Shown: in pieces, positions 52,971-61,869 of the stretch
Layout: every line of letters starts with the position of its first letter
Numbering within the stretch: position 1 is the first letter of the stretch
DNA from: Mucilaginibacter sp. UR6-11
GTDB lineage: Bacteria; Bacteroidota; Bacteroidia; Sphingobacteriales; Sphingobacteriaceae
DNA: 64,000 bases
Direction: 5' to 3'
NCBI RefSeq assembly: GCF_020880695.1
Contig: NZ_JAJIWO010000001.1
Location: 186,001-250,000, forward strand
The notes under the pieces: model-generated
Databases searched by the model: none
The model's input: only the letters and a program-made list of their open reading frames with translations
Told to the model about the DNA's origin: nothing
Translations under genes and position numbers: made by a program

Positions 52971-54023
52971 ATGAAGAGGGTTTTGTTTATCACGGGTTCC
53001 ATGCATCAAACTTTGCAAATGCACCTGATTGCACAGGAACTGTCCGAACTGGACTGTTGGTTTAGCCAAGTCTTTACCGATAGCCGAATTATTAACTTCA
53101 TTATTAAATATACGACATTAGCCGATGGCACTGCGCTGGCAGGGCAGTTCAGGGATAATTCCGAAAGATATATGCAGCTACATAACCTGCAAATTGACTA
53201 TGGCGCCAGGATTAATAAATATGACCTGGTGGTATATTGCTCAGATCTGCTTATTCCGCCCCGCATGCGGCGGGGAAAAACTATTTGGGTACAAGAGGGG
53301 ATGGTAGACAAGGCAACGGTAATAAGTAAGCTGGTACAAGCTTTAAAATTACCACCGGCATTATGTGCTAATACCTCTTTAAACGGCTCTACCAATATTT
53401 GTGATTTCTATTGCGTTGCATCACCGGGCTATAAACAGCATTTCGAGAAAATGGGGACCAACGCCAGTAAGCTTATTGTTACCGGCATACCTAATTATGA
53501 TAATGTAAAACAGTTTTTGAAAAACGACTTTCCATTTCGTGATTATGTAATGGTTGCTACAACGGATATGCGCGAGACCTTCAGGTTTGAAAACCGCCCG
53601 GCCTTTATTAAGCAAGCCGTAAAAATAGCCGCGGGCCGCTCGTTGCTATTTAAACTCCACCCAAATGAAAAATTTGACCGTGCAGAGAAGGAGATCCGGA
53701 AATACGCACCTAAAGGGTCGATGATTTTCAGGTCGGGCAATACAAATCATATGATCGCTAATTGTGCAGAGCTGATCACACAATATTCAACGGTTGTTTT
53801 TACAGGAATCGCATTAGGTAAAAAAGTTCACTCATGGTTCAATATCAACGAATTAATTAAGCTAACGCCGATACAAAACGGGGGCATTTCTGCACAAAAT
53901 ATTGCTGCGCTATGCAGAAGCTATGTAGCGCATGATGAAACACACGGGAAATTCAACCCCGCAGGCATCACAAAACAACAACAAACAGAGTCAGAACTAT
54001 TGGAAGAACTGTTAATTAATTGA
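52971..54023 (+). CDS. Glycosyltransferase-like protein (GT-B type)
   Basis: The protein has 350 residues. It looks like a two-domain GT-B protein: a first Rossmann-like half (MKRVLFITGSMHQTLQMHLIAQEL), then VTGIPNYDNVKQFL and FKLHPNEKFDRAEKEIRKYAP, and a donor-site region CAELITQYSTVVFTGIALGKKVHSW. The HP-E arrangement resembles CMP-sugar and CDP-glycerol transferases. It is first in the operon, 3 bp before the cytidylyltransferase gene, and may transfer the sugar made by the rest. Confidence 0.65.
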   Translation: MKRVLFITGSMHQTLQMHLIAQELSELDCWFSQVFTDSRIINFIIKYTTLADGTALAGQFRDNSERYMQLHNLQIDYGARINKYDLVVYCSDLLIPPRMRRGKTIWVQEGMVDKATVISKLVQALKLPPALCANTSLNGSTNICDFYCVASPGYKQHFEKMGTNASKLIVTGIPNYDNVKQFLKNDFPFRDYVMVATTDMRETFRFENRPAFIKQAVKIAAGRSLLFKLHPNEKFDRAEKEIRKYAPKGSMIFRSGNTNHMIANCAELITQYSTVVFTGIALGKKVHSWFNINELIKLTPIQNGGISAQNIAALCRSYVAHDETHGKFNPAGITKQQQTESELLEELLIN

Positions 54024-54026
54024 CAA

Positions 54027-54845
54027 ATGGAGGGTAAGATAGTAATCGTAATCCAGGCCCGCATGGCCTCAACGCGTTTGCCCGGCAAAGTGATGCGTCC
54101 CATATTAGGAAAAAGTCTTTTGGCAAGAATGGTTGAACGTTTGCAAATGATCAGCTATCCGGTATCGCTTATTATCGCTACTTCCGAAAATGAGGAGGAC
54201 GACGTTATTGTACGGGAAGCTGAAGCATTGGAAGTGAAATGGTTTCGCGGCAGCGAGCATAATTTATTAGAAAGACATTATCATGCAGCAAAATTACTGG
54301 ATGCGGCTTTTGTAGTTAAAATCCCTTCAGACTGCCCACTTATCGATCCTAGGGCTATTGATCGCGTTCTGAATTATTTTTTTCACCCGCCAATTAAATT
54401 TGATTACGTAAGCAATTTGCACCCGGCGACCTGGCCCGATGGTAACGACGTGGAAATAATGACCATAGCTTGCCTTACTGAAACGTATAAAAAGAGCAGC
54501 CGTAGTTTTGAGCAGGAACACACCACGCCTTACATATGGGAAAATCCCGATAAGTTTAAGATTGGAAATGTAGTTTGGGAAACGGGGAAGGATTATTCCA
54601 TGTCGCACCGTTTCACGATAGATTACCTGGAGGACTATCATTTTATCAAAACTGTTTTTGAACAGCTTTATCTCCAAAAAAAAACTTTCTCGTGTAATGA
54701 TGTCCTGGATCTGCTAACCGCACGGCCGGATATTATGCAAATAAACTCGGCTTATGCAGGGGTAAACTGGTATCGTCATCATTTGAGCGAATTAAAAACA
54801 GTTAATGCGGGCCAAACAAAAATGATCAAAATGCAAAGTACTTAA
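54027..54845 (+). CDS. SpsF-like cytidylyltransferase
   Basis: The protein has 272 residues with the nucleotidyltransferase start VIVIQARMASTRLPGKVM and a PSDCPLIDP acidic motif. This is the SpsF/NeuA-like family, members of which activate 2-keto-sugar acids with CMP. In the same operon a NeuB-type synthase is found, so it probably makes the CMP-linked product. It starts 3 bp after the glycosyltransferase-like gene. Confidence 0.87.
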   Translation: MEGKIVIVIQARMASTRLPGKVMRPILGKSLLARMVERLQMISYPVSLIIATSENEEDDVIVREAEALEVKWFRGSEHNLLERHYHAAKLLDAAFVVKIPSDCPLIDPRAIDRVLNYFFHPPIKFDYVSNLHPATWPDGNDVEIMTIACLTETYKKSSRSFEQEHTTPYIWENPDKFKIGNVVWETGKDYSMSHRFTIDYLEDYHFIKTVFEQLYLQKKTFSCNDVLDLLTARPDIMQINSAYAGVNWYRHHLSELKTVNAGQTKMIKMQST

Positions 54846-54856
54846 ATATCTAATTT

Positions 54857-55690
54857 ATGAAAAAAATTGCCTTAAATGTTCGTGAACATATCATCAGGAT
54901 GGCTACCGCGGGTGGCTGTTTCATCGGCGCTTCGCTATCGGCTGTCGACCTGATCGTTTATTTATATATCGATTTTCTTAACGTCAACGTCAATAATCTT
55001 GATGATCCTGACAGGGATTATTTATTCCTATCCAAAGGACATGATGTACCAGCTCTGTACGGCGCATTTGTTGAGCTTGGCTTTCTGGAAAAAGAAAGAT
55101 TAAATAACCATTTATCACTTACCGACCATATATACTGGCACCCAAACACCCACATCCCGGGCGTCGAATTTCATTCGGGTTCATTGGGCCACCTGCCCGC
55201 TGTTGCGGTGGGAGTAGCTATGGATATAAAGATACGCGGGGGTAACAATAAAGTGGTTTGCATACTTGGCGATGGCGAATTGAACGAAGGTTCCTGCTGG
55301 GAAGCAATACTGGTAGCCAATGCCTATAAACTGGATAACCTGGTTTTTGTGGTAGACCGCAACCAATTCCAGGCCAATGTACGCACCGAAGAATTGGTAC
55401 CACTTGAGCCATTACAGGACAAATTTGAGGCATTTGGCGCGGCTGTTAAACGGGTTAACGGTCACGATTTTGCAGCGATAAAGCAGGCATTTGACACCTA
55501 TCCTTTTCAAAGAGATAAAGTTAACGTGGTTATTGCCGATACGATAAGAGGCAAGGGATTGCCAAGCATACAGGAACGCGCCGACCGCTGGTTTTGTAAC
55601 TTTTCGGCCGGCGAGGTAGATCAGTTATTGCTTGAGCTGCATGGCCATGCTGTTACCGAATTGACATCTGAAACCTTAATTGTACGCTAA
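54857..55690 (+). CDS. Transketolase, N-terminal (TPP-binding) subunit
   Basis: The protein has 277 residues, half of a normal transketolase. It has LFLSKGHDVPALYGAF, a GSLGHLPAVAVGVAMD segment, and the thiamine-diphosphate/metal motif GDGELNEGSCWEAILVANAYKLDNLVFVVDRNQ. With the next gene it forms a split enzyme. A stand-alone pair inside a sugar operon suggests a dedicated substrate instead of the pentose-phosphate route. Confidence 0.92.
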   Translation: MKKIALNVREHIIRMATAGGCFIGASLSAVDLIVYLYIDFLNVNVNNLDDPDRDYLFLSKGHDVPALYGAFVELGFLEKERLNNHLSLTDHIYWHPNTHIPGVEFHSGSLGHLPAVAVGVAMDIKIRGGNNKVVCILGDGELNEGSCWEAILVANAYKLDNLVFVVDRNQFQANVRTEELVPLEPLQDKFEAFGAAVKRVNGHDFAAIKQAFDTYPFQRDKVNVVIADTIRGKGLPSIQERADRWFCNFSAGEVDQLLLELHGHAVTELTSETLIVR

Positions 55691-55691
55691 G

Positions 55692-56627
55692 ATGAGTTAC
55701 GAAGAACTATTGACCGAAACAGCACTTGCGGATGAACGATTTATTGTGATGACCGCCGAAAACAGGGCATTGGTACGCAACCTGCCTGCCCTTTTAGGTA
55801 GACGTTTTATAGATACCGGTATAACTGAACAAACCATGGTGGGCGCCGCAGCGGGCCTGGCCTTACGGGGCCGCACACCGATAGTGCACGCCTTGACTGC
55901 TTTTTTAACCATGCGTGCATTTGAGTTTGTACGTACCGACGTTGGTATTGCCAATTTGCCGGTTAAACTAAGCGGTTTTATACCAGGTTTGTTGTCCGAC
56001 GCGAACGGTCCCACGCACCAGGCCATCGAAGATGTTGCGCTAATGCGCGGAATCCCTAACATGACAGTATTTGCCCCTGCTGACGAAGATGATCTGGTTA
56101 AAATGTTGCCCTTTATCTGGCAGTCTGATGAGCCTGCTTATACGCGTATCAATACCCGGAAAACGACTTATCAGCACGGGGATTATATCCCCGGAAAGGC
56201 CGAAGTAATTTCAACGGGAACAGATGTAACCATTTTAACCTACGGCTTGCTATTTGAACAGGCGCTGGTAGCTGTTGAAATATTAAAAGACGAAGGTTTA
56301 TCCGTAGGGCTTACCAATATGCGCAACCTGAAACCGGTTGACGAACAAGCTATACTTGATGCAACCACATCAAACCTCGTGGTGACCCTCGAGGACCATT
56401 TTTTAACCGGCGGGTTATATACCATAGTTGCCGAAACGCTTTTAAAACACCAGCAAAATGCTGCTGTGCTTCCCTTTGCTTTAAACGACAGTTGGTTCAG
56501 GCCCGCGTTATTGCCCGATGTTTTACAAAACGAAGGTTTTACCGGTAAACAAATAGCCGAACGAATACTCAGTTATCAAACTAACCATATTCAATCTGAT
56601 ATCTTAAAATCACAGTTTGCAGAATAA
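55692..56627 (+). CDS. Transketolase, C-terminal subunit
   Basis: The protein has 311 residues from the ATG at 55692, one base after the previous stop; a TTG at 55680 is less likely. It has the pyrimidine-binding part (RFIDTGITEQTMVGAAAGLALRGRTPIVHALTAFL) with the conserved Glu of the thiamine activation, and the C-terminal domain (GTDVTILTYGLLFEQALVA). It completes the split transketolase. Confidence 0.92.
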   Translation: MSYEELLTETALADERFIVMTAENRALVRNLPALLGRRFIDTGITEQTMVGAAAGLALRGRTPIVHALTAFLTMRAFEFVRTDVGIANLPVKLSGFIPGLLSDANGPTHQAIEDVALMRGIPNMTVFAPADEDDLVKMLPFIWQSDEPAYTRINTRKTTYQHGDYIPGKAEVISTGTDVTILTYGLLFEQALVAVEILKDEGLSVGLTNMRNLKPVDEQAILDATTSNLVVTLEDHFLTGGLYTIVAETLLKHQQNAAVLPFALNDSWFRPALLPDVLQNEGFTGKQIAERILSYQTNHIQSDILKSQFAE

Positions 56628-56638
56628 AAACCAAACAT

Positions 56639-57985
56639 ATGCCCAACAAAATAGCATTTAACGAAACCTATCCCGATATCACCCAGTCAGATAAATTATA
56701 TAACCGTGCGCAAAAAGTGCAAAAACCTGTCACCCAGACCTTGGCAAAAGGGCCGGGACAGTTTACAAAAGGCGTTGCGCCAAAATATCTGGTAAAAGGC
56801 AAAGGCTCGCACGTATGGGACGTGGATGGAAATGAGTATATCGATTATAATTCGGCAATAGGACCGGTATCCTTAGGGTACGCCTACCCTGCAGTTGACA
56901 ATGCTATTAAGCGACAGCTGGAAGACGGCATTACTTTTTCGCTGATGCACCCGCTGGAAGTTGAACTGGCCGAGTTGATACAGGAAGTTATTCCTAACGC
57001 CGAAGCCGTAAAAATTTCAAAAACAGGAGCCGATGTCTGCTCGGCAGCTATAAGGGTGGCACGCGCATTTACGGGGCGTGATAAGGTGTTTTGCTGCGGC
57101 TATCATGGCTGGCATGACTGGTATATTGGCGTTACCAGCCGTAACGCCGGCATACCGGCCGCCATACAGGACATGACCTATACTTTTGAGTATAACGATA
57201 TCGAATCGATAAGCGCTGCACTCGATGAAACCGTAGCCGCGCTTATCCTGGAGCCTTTTATTTTCGAAGCGCCTAAACCAGGATTCTTGCAAGAACTGGC
57301 AGTCGCATGCCGTGAAAACGGCACCTTGTTGATATTCGATGAAATGTGGACTGGCTTCCGAATTGCAGCAGGCGGCGCGCAGGAATATTTCGACGTAAAA
57401 GCCGACCTGGCTGTATTTTCAAAAGCCTGTGCCAACGGTATGCCGATAGCGTTACTTACCGGCCGTGCCGATGTGATGGAACTATTTAATTCGCAGGTAT
57501 TTAGTTATACCACCTTTGGCGGTGAGGCTTTGTCATTAGCAGCCTGTATAGCCACTATTAATGAACTCATTGATAAAGAAGTACCCAAATATCTCGACGA
57601 AAAAGGCGCCTTGCTAAAGGATGGTTATAACTGGTTAGTTACTGAGCTGGGCATGGGTAAATATACCCGTTGTATAGGCTTTAACTGCCGCACCATGGTA
57701 ACCTTTACCCCAGAGGCTGGAAACGGGCTCGAAGTGAAAGCGTTAATGCAGCAGGAAATGATCAAACGCGGCGTACTGTGGGCCGGTTTCCATAATATGT
57801 GTTTTAGTCATACAGATGAAGATATTAACTATACCCTCGCGGTTTACCGCGATGTGCTTCCATTGGTTAAAACTGCGATTGAAAGCGGCAATATAAAAAG
57901 CTATTTAAAAGGCGAAGTACTGGAGGCAGTTTTCAGAAAAGTGAATGATTATAATATCAAACCAAAAGCCGTTACTACTGCCTGA
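56639..57985 (+). CDS. Class III PLP aminotransferase (glutamate-1-semialdehyde aminomutase-like)
   Basis: The protein has 448 residues of fold type I: VWDVDGNEYIDYNSAIGPVSLGYAYP, FCCGYHGWHDWYIG, LIFDEMWTGFR, and the PLP lysine in AVFSKACANGMPIA. In sugar clusters this type installs or moves an amino group on a keto sugar. It is 11 bp after the transketolase pair and overlaps the next gene by one base. Confidence 0.92.
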   Translation: MPNKIAFNETYPDITQSDKLYNRAQKVQKPVTQTLAKGPGQFTKGVAPKYLVKGKGSHVWDVDGNEYIDYNSAIGPVSLGYAYPAVDNAIKRQLEDGITFSLMHPLEVELAELIQEVIPNAEAVKISKTGADVCSAAIRVARAFTGRDKVFCCGYHGWHDWYIGVTSRNAGIPAAIQDMTYTFEYNDIESISAALDETVAALILEPFIFEAPKPGFLQELAVACRENGTLLIFDEMWTGFRIAAGGAQEYFDVKADLAVFSKACANGMPIALLTGRADVMELFNSQVFSYTTFGGEALSLAACIATINELIDKEVPKYLDEKGALLKDGYNWLVTELGMGKYTRCIGFNCRTMVTFTPEAGNGLEVKALMQQEMIKRGVLWAGFHNMCFSHTDEDINYTLAVYRDVLPLVKTAIESGNIKSYLKGEVLEAVFRKVNDYNIKPKAVTTA

Positions 57986-58788
57986 TGGAACTATTTTCAT
58001 TAAACGGAAAAACCGCCATCGTTACCGGGGCGCTTGGGCTTATCGGTAAAAAACATTGCGAAGCGCTTGCTGTAGCAGGAGCAAATGTAGTGGTTGCCGA
58101 TATGGATGCGGCGGCGGCAAAACAATTTGCACACGAATTGGGGGCAGGACATTACGGCATCGGCATTGATGTAACCAGCAAAGCTTCATTACAAACCGCT
58201 TTGGACGAAATCCTGGCGGTATATAAACGCATAGATGTATTGGTCAACAACGCAGCGGTTAACGATATGTTCGAAAATCCTGCAATGGCGGCGGAACTCT
58301 CGGCTTTTGAGAATTATCCGCTTGATGCGTTTCAAAAATCGCTGGATGTTAATGTAACCGGGGTCTTCTTATGCTCACAGGTATTTGGCGTTAAAATGGC
58401 AGAACAAGGGGGCGGCAGCATTATCAATATCGCATCTACCTATGGTATCGTAGGTCCTGACCAAACTATTTATCGCAATCAACACGGCGAACAGGTATTT
58501 CATAAATCGCCGGCCTATCCTGTCACTAAAGGGGCCGTTATAAATTTCACCCGTTTTTTGGCAGCCTATTGGGGCGGAAACGGCGTAAGGGTCAATACGC
58601 TTTCACCAGGTGGCGTTGAAAATAACCAGGACGATTTTTTTATACAAAATTATTCAGCAAAAACTTTATTGGGCCGCATGGCTAAATCTTCCGATTACCA
58701 GGGGGCGCTCCTGTTTTTAGCCAGTGAGGCTTCGAACTATATGACCGGGGCCAATTTGGTGGTAGACGGCGGCTGGACAGCAATTTAA
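57985..58788 (+). CDS. SDR of the PtmA-like type in the sugar operon
   Basis: The protein has 267 residues of the classical SDR type (TGALGLIGKKHCEAL, NNAAVNDMFENPA, NIASTYGIVGPDQ, YPVTK, GGVENNQDDFF). The segments around YGIVGPDQ and the AAYWGGNGVRVNTLSPGG stretch resemble PtmA, an SDR in legionaminate-type clusters. It should oxidise or reduce a sugar intermediate. It overlaps the aminotransferase stop by one base. Confidence 0.9.
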   Translation: MELFSLNGKTAIVTGALGLIGKKHCEALAVAGANVVVADMDAAAAKQFAHELGAGHYGIGIDVTSKASLQTALDEILAVYKRIDVLVNNAAVNDMFENPAMAAELSAFENYPLDAFQKSLDVNVTGVFLCSQVFGVKMAEQGGGSIINIASTYGIVGPDQTIYRNQHGEQVFHKSPAYPVTKGAVINFTRFLAAYWGGNGVRVNTLSPGGVENNQDDFFIQNYSAKTLLGRMAKSSDYQGALLFLASEASNYMTGANLVVDGGWTAI

Positions 58789-58799
58789 ACTTATGAGCT

Positions 58800-60230
58800 A
58801 TGAAAGACATATTACAACAAAAGGCGCTAAAAATTAAATTATTAATTACGGACTGCGACGGCGTTTTGACCGACGGCGGCGTTTACTACGGAGACAACGG
58901 CGAAGACCTAAAAAAATTCAACATACGCGATGGTATGGGTGTAGAGCGTCTGCGTAAATGTGCCGGGATAGAGACAGCGATAATCACCGGCGAAAAATCG
59001 CCCTCTGTAATTGCCCGCGCAAAAAAATTACAGGTGGAAGAGCTACATTTATTTGTCAAAGATAAAGCGCAGGTTTTAAAAGAAATTATAAGCCGCCTGC
59101 GATTAAGCGCCCAGGAAGTAGCTTATATTGGAGATGACTATAACGACCTGGAAATAATGCAAATGGTTGGTTTAACAGCCGCGCCTGCCGATGCGCTACC
59201 AAAGATAAAAAATCAGGCAGACTATATTTGTCTGACCAAAGGAGGCGAAGGCTGTTTCAGGGAATTCGCTGAGATTATCATCGATGCAAAAAACAATTAC
59301 CAAACCATATCTCCCGCAAAAAATGGTGTTGTTACCTTAAGTAACGGCCGTAAAATCGGGAAAGGGCACCCTTCATATATCATTGCCGAAATTGGCATTA
59401 ATCATAATGGCTCGCTTGAAATTGCCAAAAAGCTGATAGACGAAGCAGTAGCCGCTAAAGCTGACGCAGTAAAATTTCAAAAACGCACGCCTGAAATTTG
59501 TGTGCCTAAAGATCAATGGGACGTTATGCGCGATACACCCTGGGGACGCATGACTTATATTGATTATAAGCGAAAAACAGAATTTGGCATTGCCGAATAT
59601 GCTACTATCGACCAGTACTGCAAAAAGGCAGGAATAGACTGGTTTGTATCGGCCTGGGATGTGTCGTCTGTTGATTTTATGGAACAGTTTGACACCATAT
59701 TATATAAACTGGCGTCAGCATCTCTAACAGATTTTGATTTGATTTCCCGTATCCTGGAAACGGGCCGTCCATTGATGTTATCAAGCGGCATGTCGACCAT
59801 GAAAGAGATTGAAAATGCTTTGATTTTTGTGAATGAGTATGATGTTAATTATCCCGTTTTTTTGGCTCATTCCACTTCAGCTTACCCATGCAAGCCTGAA
59901 GAGCTTAACCTAAATATGATCCATACGCTGACTGATAAATTTCCGGGAGTGCCTATTGGTTACTCCGGCCATGAAACCGGGCTCGCTACTACCGTGGCCG
60001 CAGTAGCGATGGGCGCTACTTTTGTTGAGAGGCATTTCACGCTCGATCGGGCCATGTGGGGGTCGGACCATGCTGCATCGGTTGAACCACAGGGCTTCCA
60101 GCGTATGGTGCGGGATATACGCGATATAGAAACGGCAGCAGGCGATGGAATAAAAAAAATATATGAGTCGGAACTGGCGCCAATGAAAAGGTTACGGGTG
60201 AACCTGGGGGAAGAATATAGAATCAAATAA
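58800..60230 (+). CDS. KdsC-like phosphatase fused to NeuB-type sugar-acid synthase
   Basis: The protein has 476 residues. Residues 12-165 are a HAD phosphatase of the KdsC type: nucleophile Asp18 and Asp20 in DCDGVLTDGG, IITGE (61-65), GDDYND (111-116). Residues about 190-476 are a NeuB TIM-barrel (YIIAEIGINHNGS, GYSGHETGL, ERHFTLDRAMWGSDHAAS with the metal histidines). The usual SAF (antifreeze-like) end domain of NeuB, about 60 residues, is missing; the protein stops soon after the barrel. It should join phosphoenolpyruvate to a phosphorylated sugar and remove the phosphate. Confidence 0.9.
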   Translation: MKDILQQKALKIKLLITDCDGVLTDGGVYYGDNGEDLKKFNIRDGMGVERLRKCAGIETAIITGEKSPSVIARAKKLQVEELHLFVKDKAQVLKEIISRLRLSAQEVAYIGDDYNDLEIMQMVGLTAAPADALPKIKNQADYICLTKGGEGCFREFAEIIIDAKNNYQTISPAKNGVVTLSNGRKIGKGHPSYIIAEIGINHNGSLEIAKKLIDEAVAAKADAVKFQKRTPEICVPKDQWDVMRDTPWGRMTYIDYKRKTEFGIAEYATIDQYCKKAGIDWFVSAWDVSSVDFMEQFDTILYKLASASLTDFDLISRILETGRPLMLSSGMSTMKEIENALIFVNEYDVNYPVFLAHSTSAYPCKPEELNLNMIHTLTDKFPGVPIGYSGHETGLATTVAAVAMGATFVERHFTLDRAMWGSDHAASVEPQGFQRMVRDIRDIETAAGDGIKKIYESELAPMKRLRVNLGEEYRIK

Positions 60231-60238
60231 GCGGATTA

Positions 60239-61177
60239 ATGCATCAGTTAAACGTTGTTGCCATAACTACATCCATACTTGTTTGCTGGTTAATCCTGAT
60301 TATAACTTGGGAACGGGTGTCGCCTTATCGAAAAGGGCTGCCTTTTTTTCGCGAAGGTTTTTGGGTTGATTTGGTTTGGTATACCCTAATACAAAGTTAC
60401 TTTCTCAAAATCATCATTTTTGATTACCTGATAGCACCCTTAAAAAGTCATTTCGATTGGTCACATTCTCAGTTAGTTCATAATTGGCCGGTTTGGGTTC
60501 AGGTAATATTTTTCCTGTTTACGCACGATCTTTATATCTACTTTTTTCACCGCTTTCAGCATAGCAATAAAATATTTTGGCGGATACATGAAGCGCACCA
60601 CTCGGTAAAACAGGTTGATTTTTTGGCTGGCGCGCGCTCACATGTTTTTGAAATTATCATCAATCAAACCATTGAGTTTGCTCCTATTATTCTTTTAGGG
60701 GCCAATCCGGTAGTGGTGCCGATAAAAGCTATGCTCGATTCTATGTTTGGCATTTTTATACATGCCAACATCAAAGTGAACTTGGGGAAATTGAAATATT
60801 TTTTCAACACACCTTCCCTTCACTTGTGGCACCATGCCAATTATCAGGAGGTGTTTCATGCCAATTTCTCTACAAAATTCTCGGTCTGGGATTACTTATT
60901 TGGGACAGCCTATGATCCCGGACATGAGCCAGGCGACAGGCCGGAGAACTGGGGTCTGTTTTATGATTATCCGCGTGACTATTTTTTGCAACATGCTTTT
61001 TCAGTAAAGCGGTTTGATGAGCGTAATTTGTTAAAGTATGGATGGTTTAAAAGCTATTATACGTTACGGCCACGGTTGATTAAAATCCTGCTAAATCAAA
61101 AACATAAATTTATCAGCCTGTGCACCAGTTTAAACAACGGGGAGCAACAAGATATTAATTCAGTTAAACACCAATAA
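60239..61177 (+). CDS. Sterol desaturase/fatty-acid hydroxylase-family membrane protein
   Basis: The protein has 312 residues with about four membrane helices. Three histidine boxes of the diiron family are present: HDLYIYFFHRFQH, HEAHHSVKQ and HLWHHANYQ. Members hydroxylate or desaturate lipids. It starts 8 bp after the synthase fusion and is the last gene of the operon, so it may alter a lipid linked with the glycan, but this is not certain. Confidence 0.88.
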   Translation: MHQLNVVAITTSILVCWLILIITWERVSPYRKGLPFFREGFWVDLVWYTLIQSYFLKIIIFDYLIAPLKSHFDWSHSQLVHNWPVWVQVIFFLFTHDLYIYFFHRFQHSNKIFWRIHEAHHSVKQVDFLAGARSHVFEIIINQTIEFAPIILLGANPVVVPIKAMLDSMFGIFIHANIKVNLGKLKYFFNTPSLHLWHHANYQEVFHANFSTKFSVWDYLFGTAYDPGHEPGDRPENWGLFYDYPRDYFLQHAFSVKRFDERNLLKYGWFKSYYTLRPRLIKILLNQKHKFISLCTSLNNGEQQDINSVKHQ

Positions 61178-61869
61178 TCATCCGTCCGGACTATTTATAG
61201 ATCGGAAGATTAAACCAGATAACTGGCGGCACTCGCTGCCGAAACTTTATTAGGAAAGGTTTTCCTCTCTCTAAAGGATTAAAGCTCGCTCATCAAAGCG
61301 GTTTGATATTGCAATTCCTCGAAAAGTGAATTTTTGAAGGGACATCGCACCAATTAATTCTATTTCAGAAGTTGATGATTTTTAATAGATTAAATTGAGT
61401 TCAGTTCAATGTTCCCGTTGAAAAATTCGCGCAACTAACCGGGCAGCCTCGCCGGTTTCAAACGCGACTTTCAAAAGATATTTGGTCTGCCGCCAAGACA
61501 ATGGCTCCAGGATAAACGGCTGAACGAAGCCAGACACCTGATCGAAACCAGACAGCAGAAGCCTTCCGCCATTATCTGGACCTGGGTTTAGAAATGCTGT
61601 CGCATTTCCCCATGACCCGCGTTTAGCCCGGCACCGCTTTGAAGACGGCTGGAGGCAGATTTTCGGCACGAATCTAAAAAATCACCTTGCGTGTTATGAC
61701 ATCCAAATAACACTATTTTTTGCTATCGTGCTTATCTTTGTACATTAAAGATTTGGCCACCTTTCTCCCGCAAGCATCAGTAAATCACTGTCATCTCTTG
61801 AGAATAATTTCTGCTCACCGCGCATTCTAAGGCATCAAATCTTTAGCATTCACATTAATATTTACATAA
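61178..61869. other. Gene-poor region, 692 bp
   Basis: Apart from the decayed AraC fragment at 61421-61626 no gene is visible. TATCTTTG at 61733-61740 matches the -7 consensus, but no -33 element has normal spacing; it may be the promoter of the sigma-factor gene, with a leader of about 120 nt. Confidence 0.5.
61421..61626 (+). pseudogene. Decayed AraC-family helix-turn-helix fragment
   Basis: Three pieces of the AraC DNA-binding domain are spread over three frames: KFAQLTG (from 61423), then SLAGFKRDFQKIFGLPP and RQWLQDKRLNEARHLIETRQ in the frame from 61445 to the stop at 61589-61591, then YLDLGLEMLSHF from 61573. A one-base deletion (ATTATC for ATTTATC) explains the second shift. The upstream sensor part is missing. 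No close paralogue among the three intact AraC genes. Confidence 0.7.
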
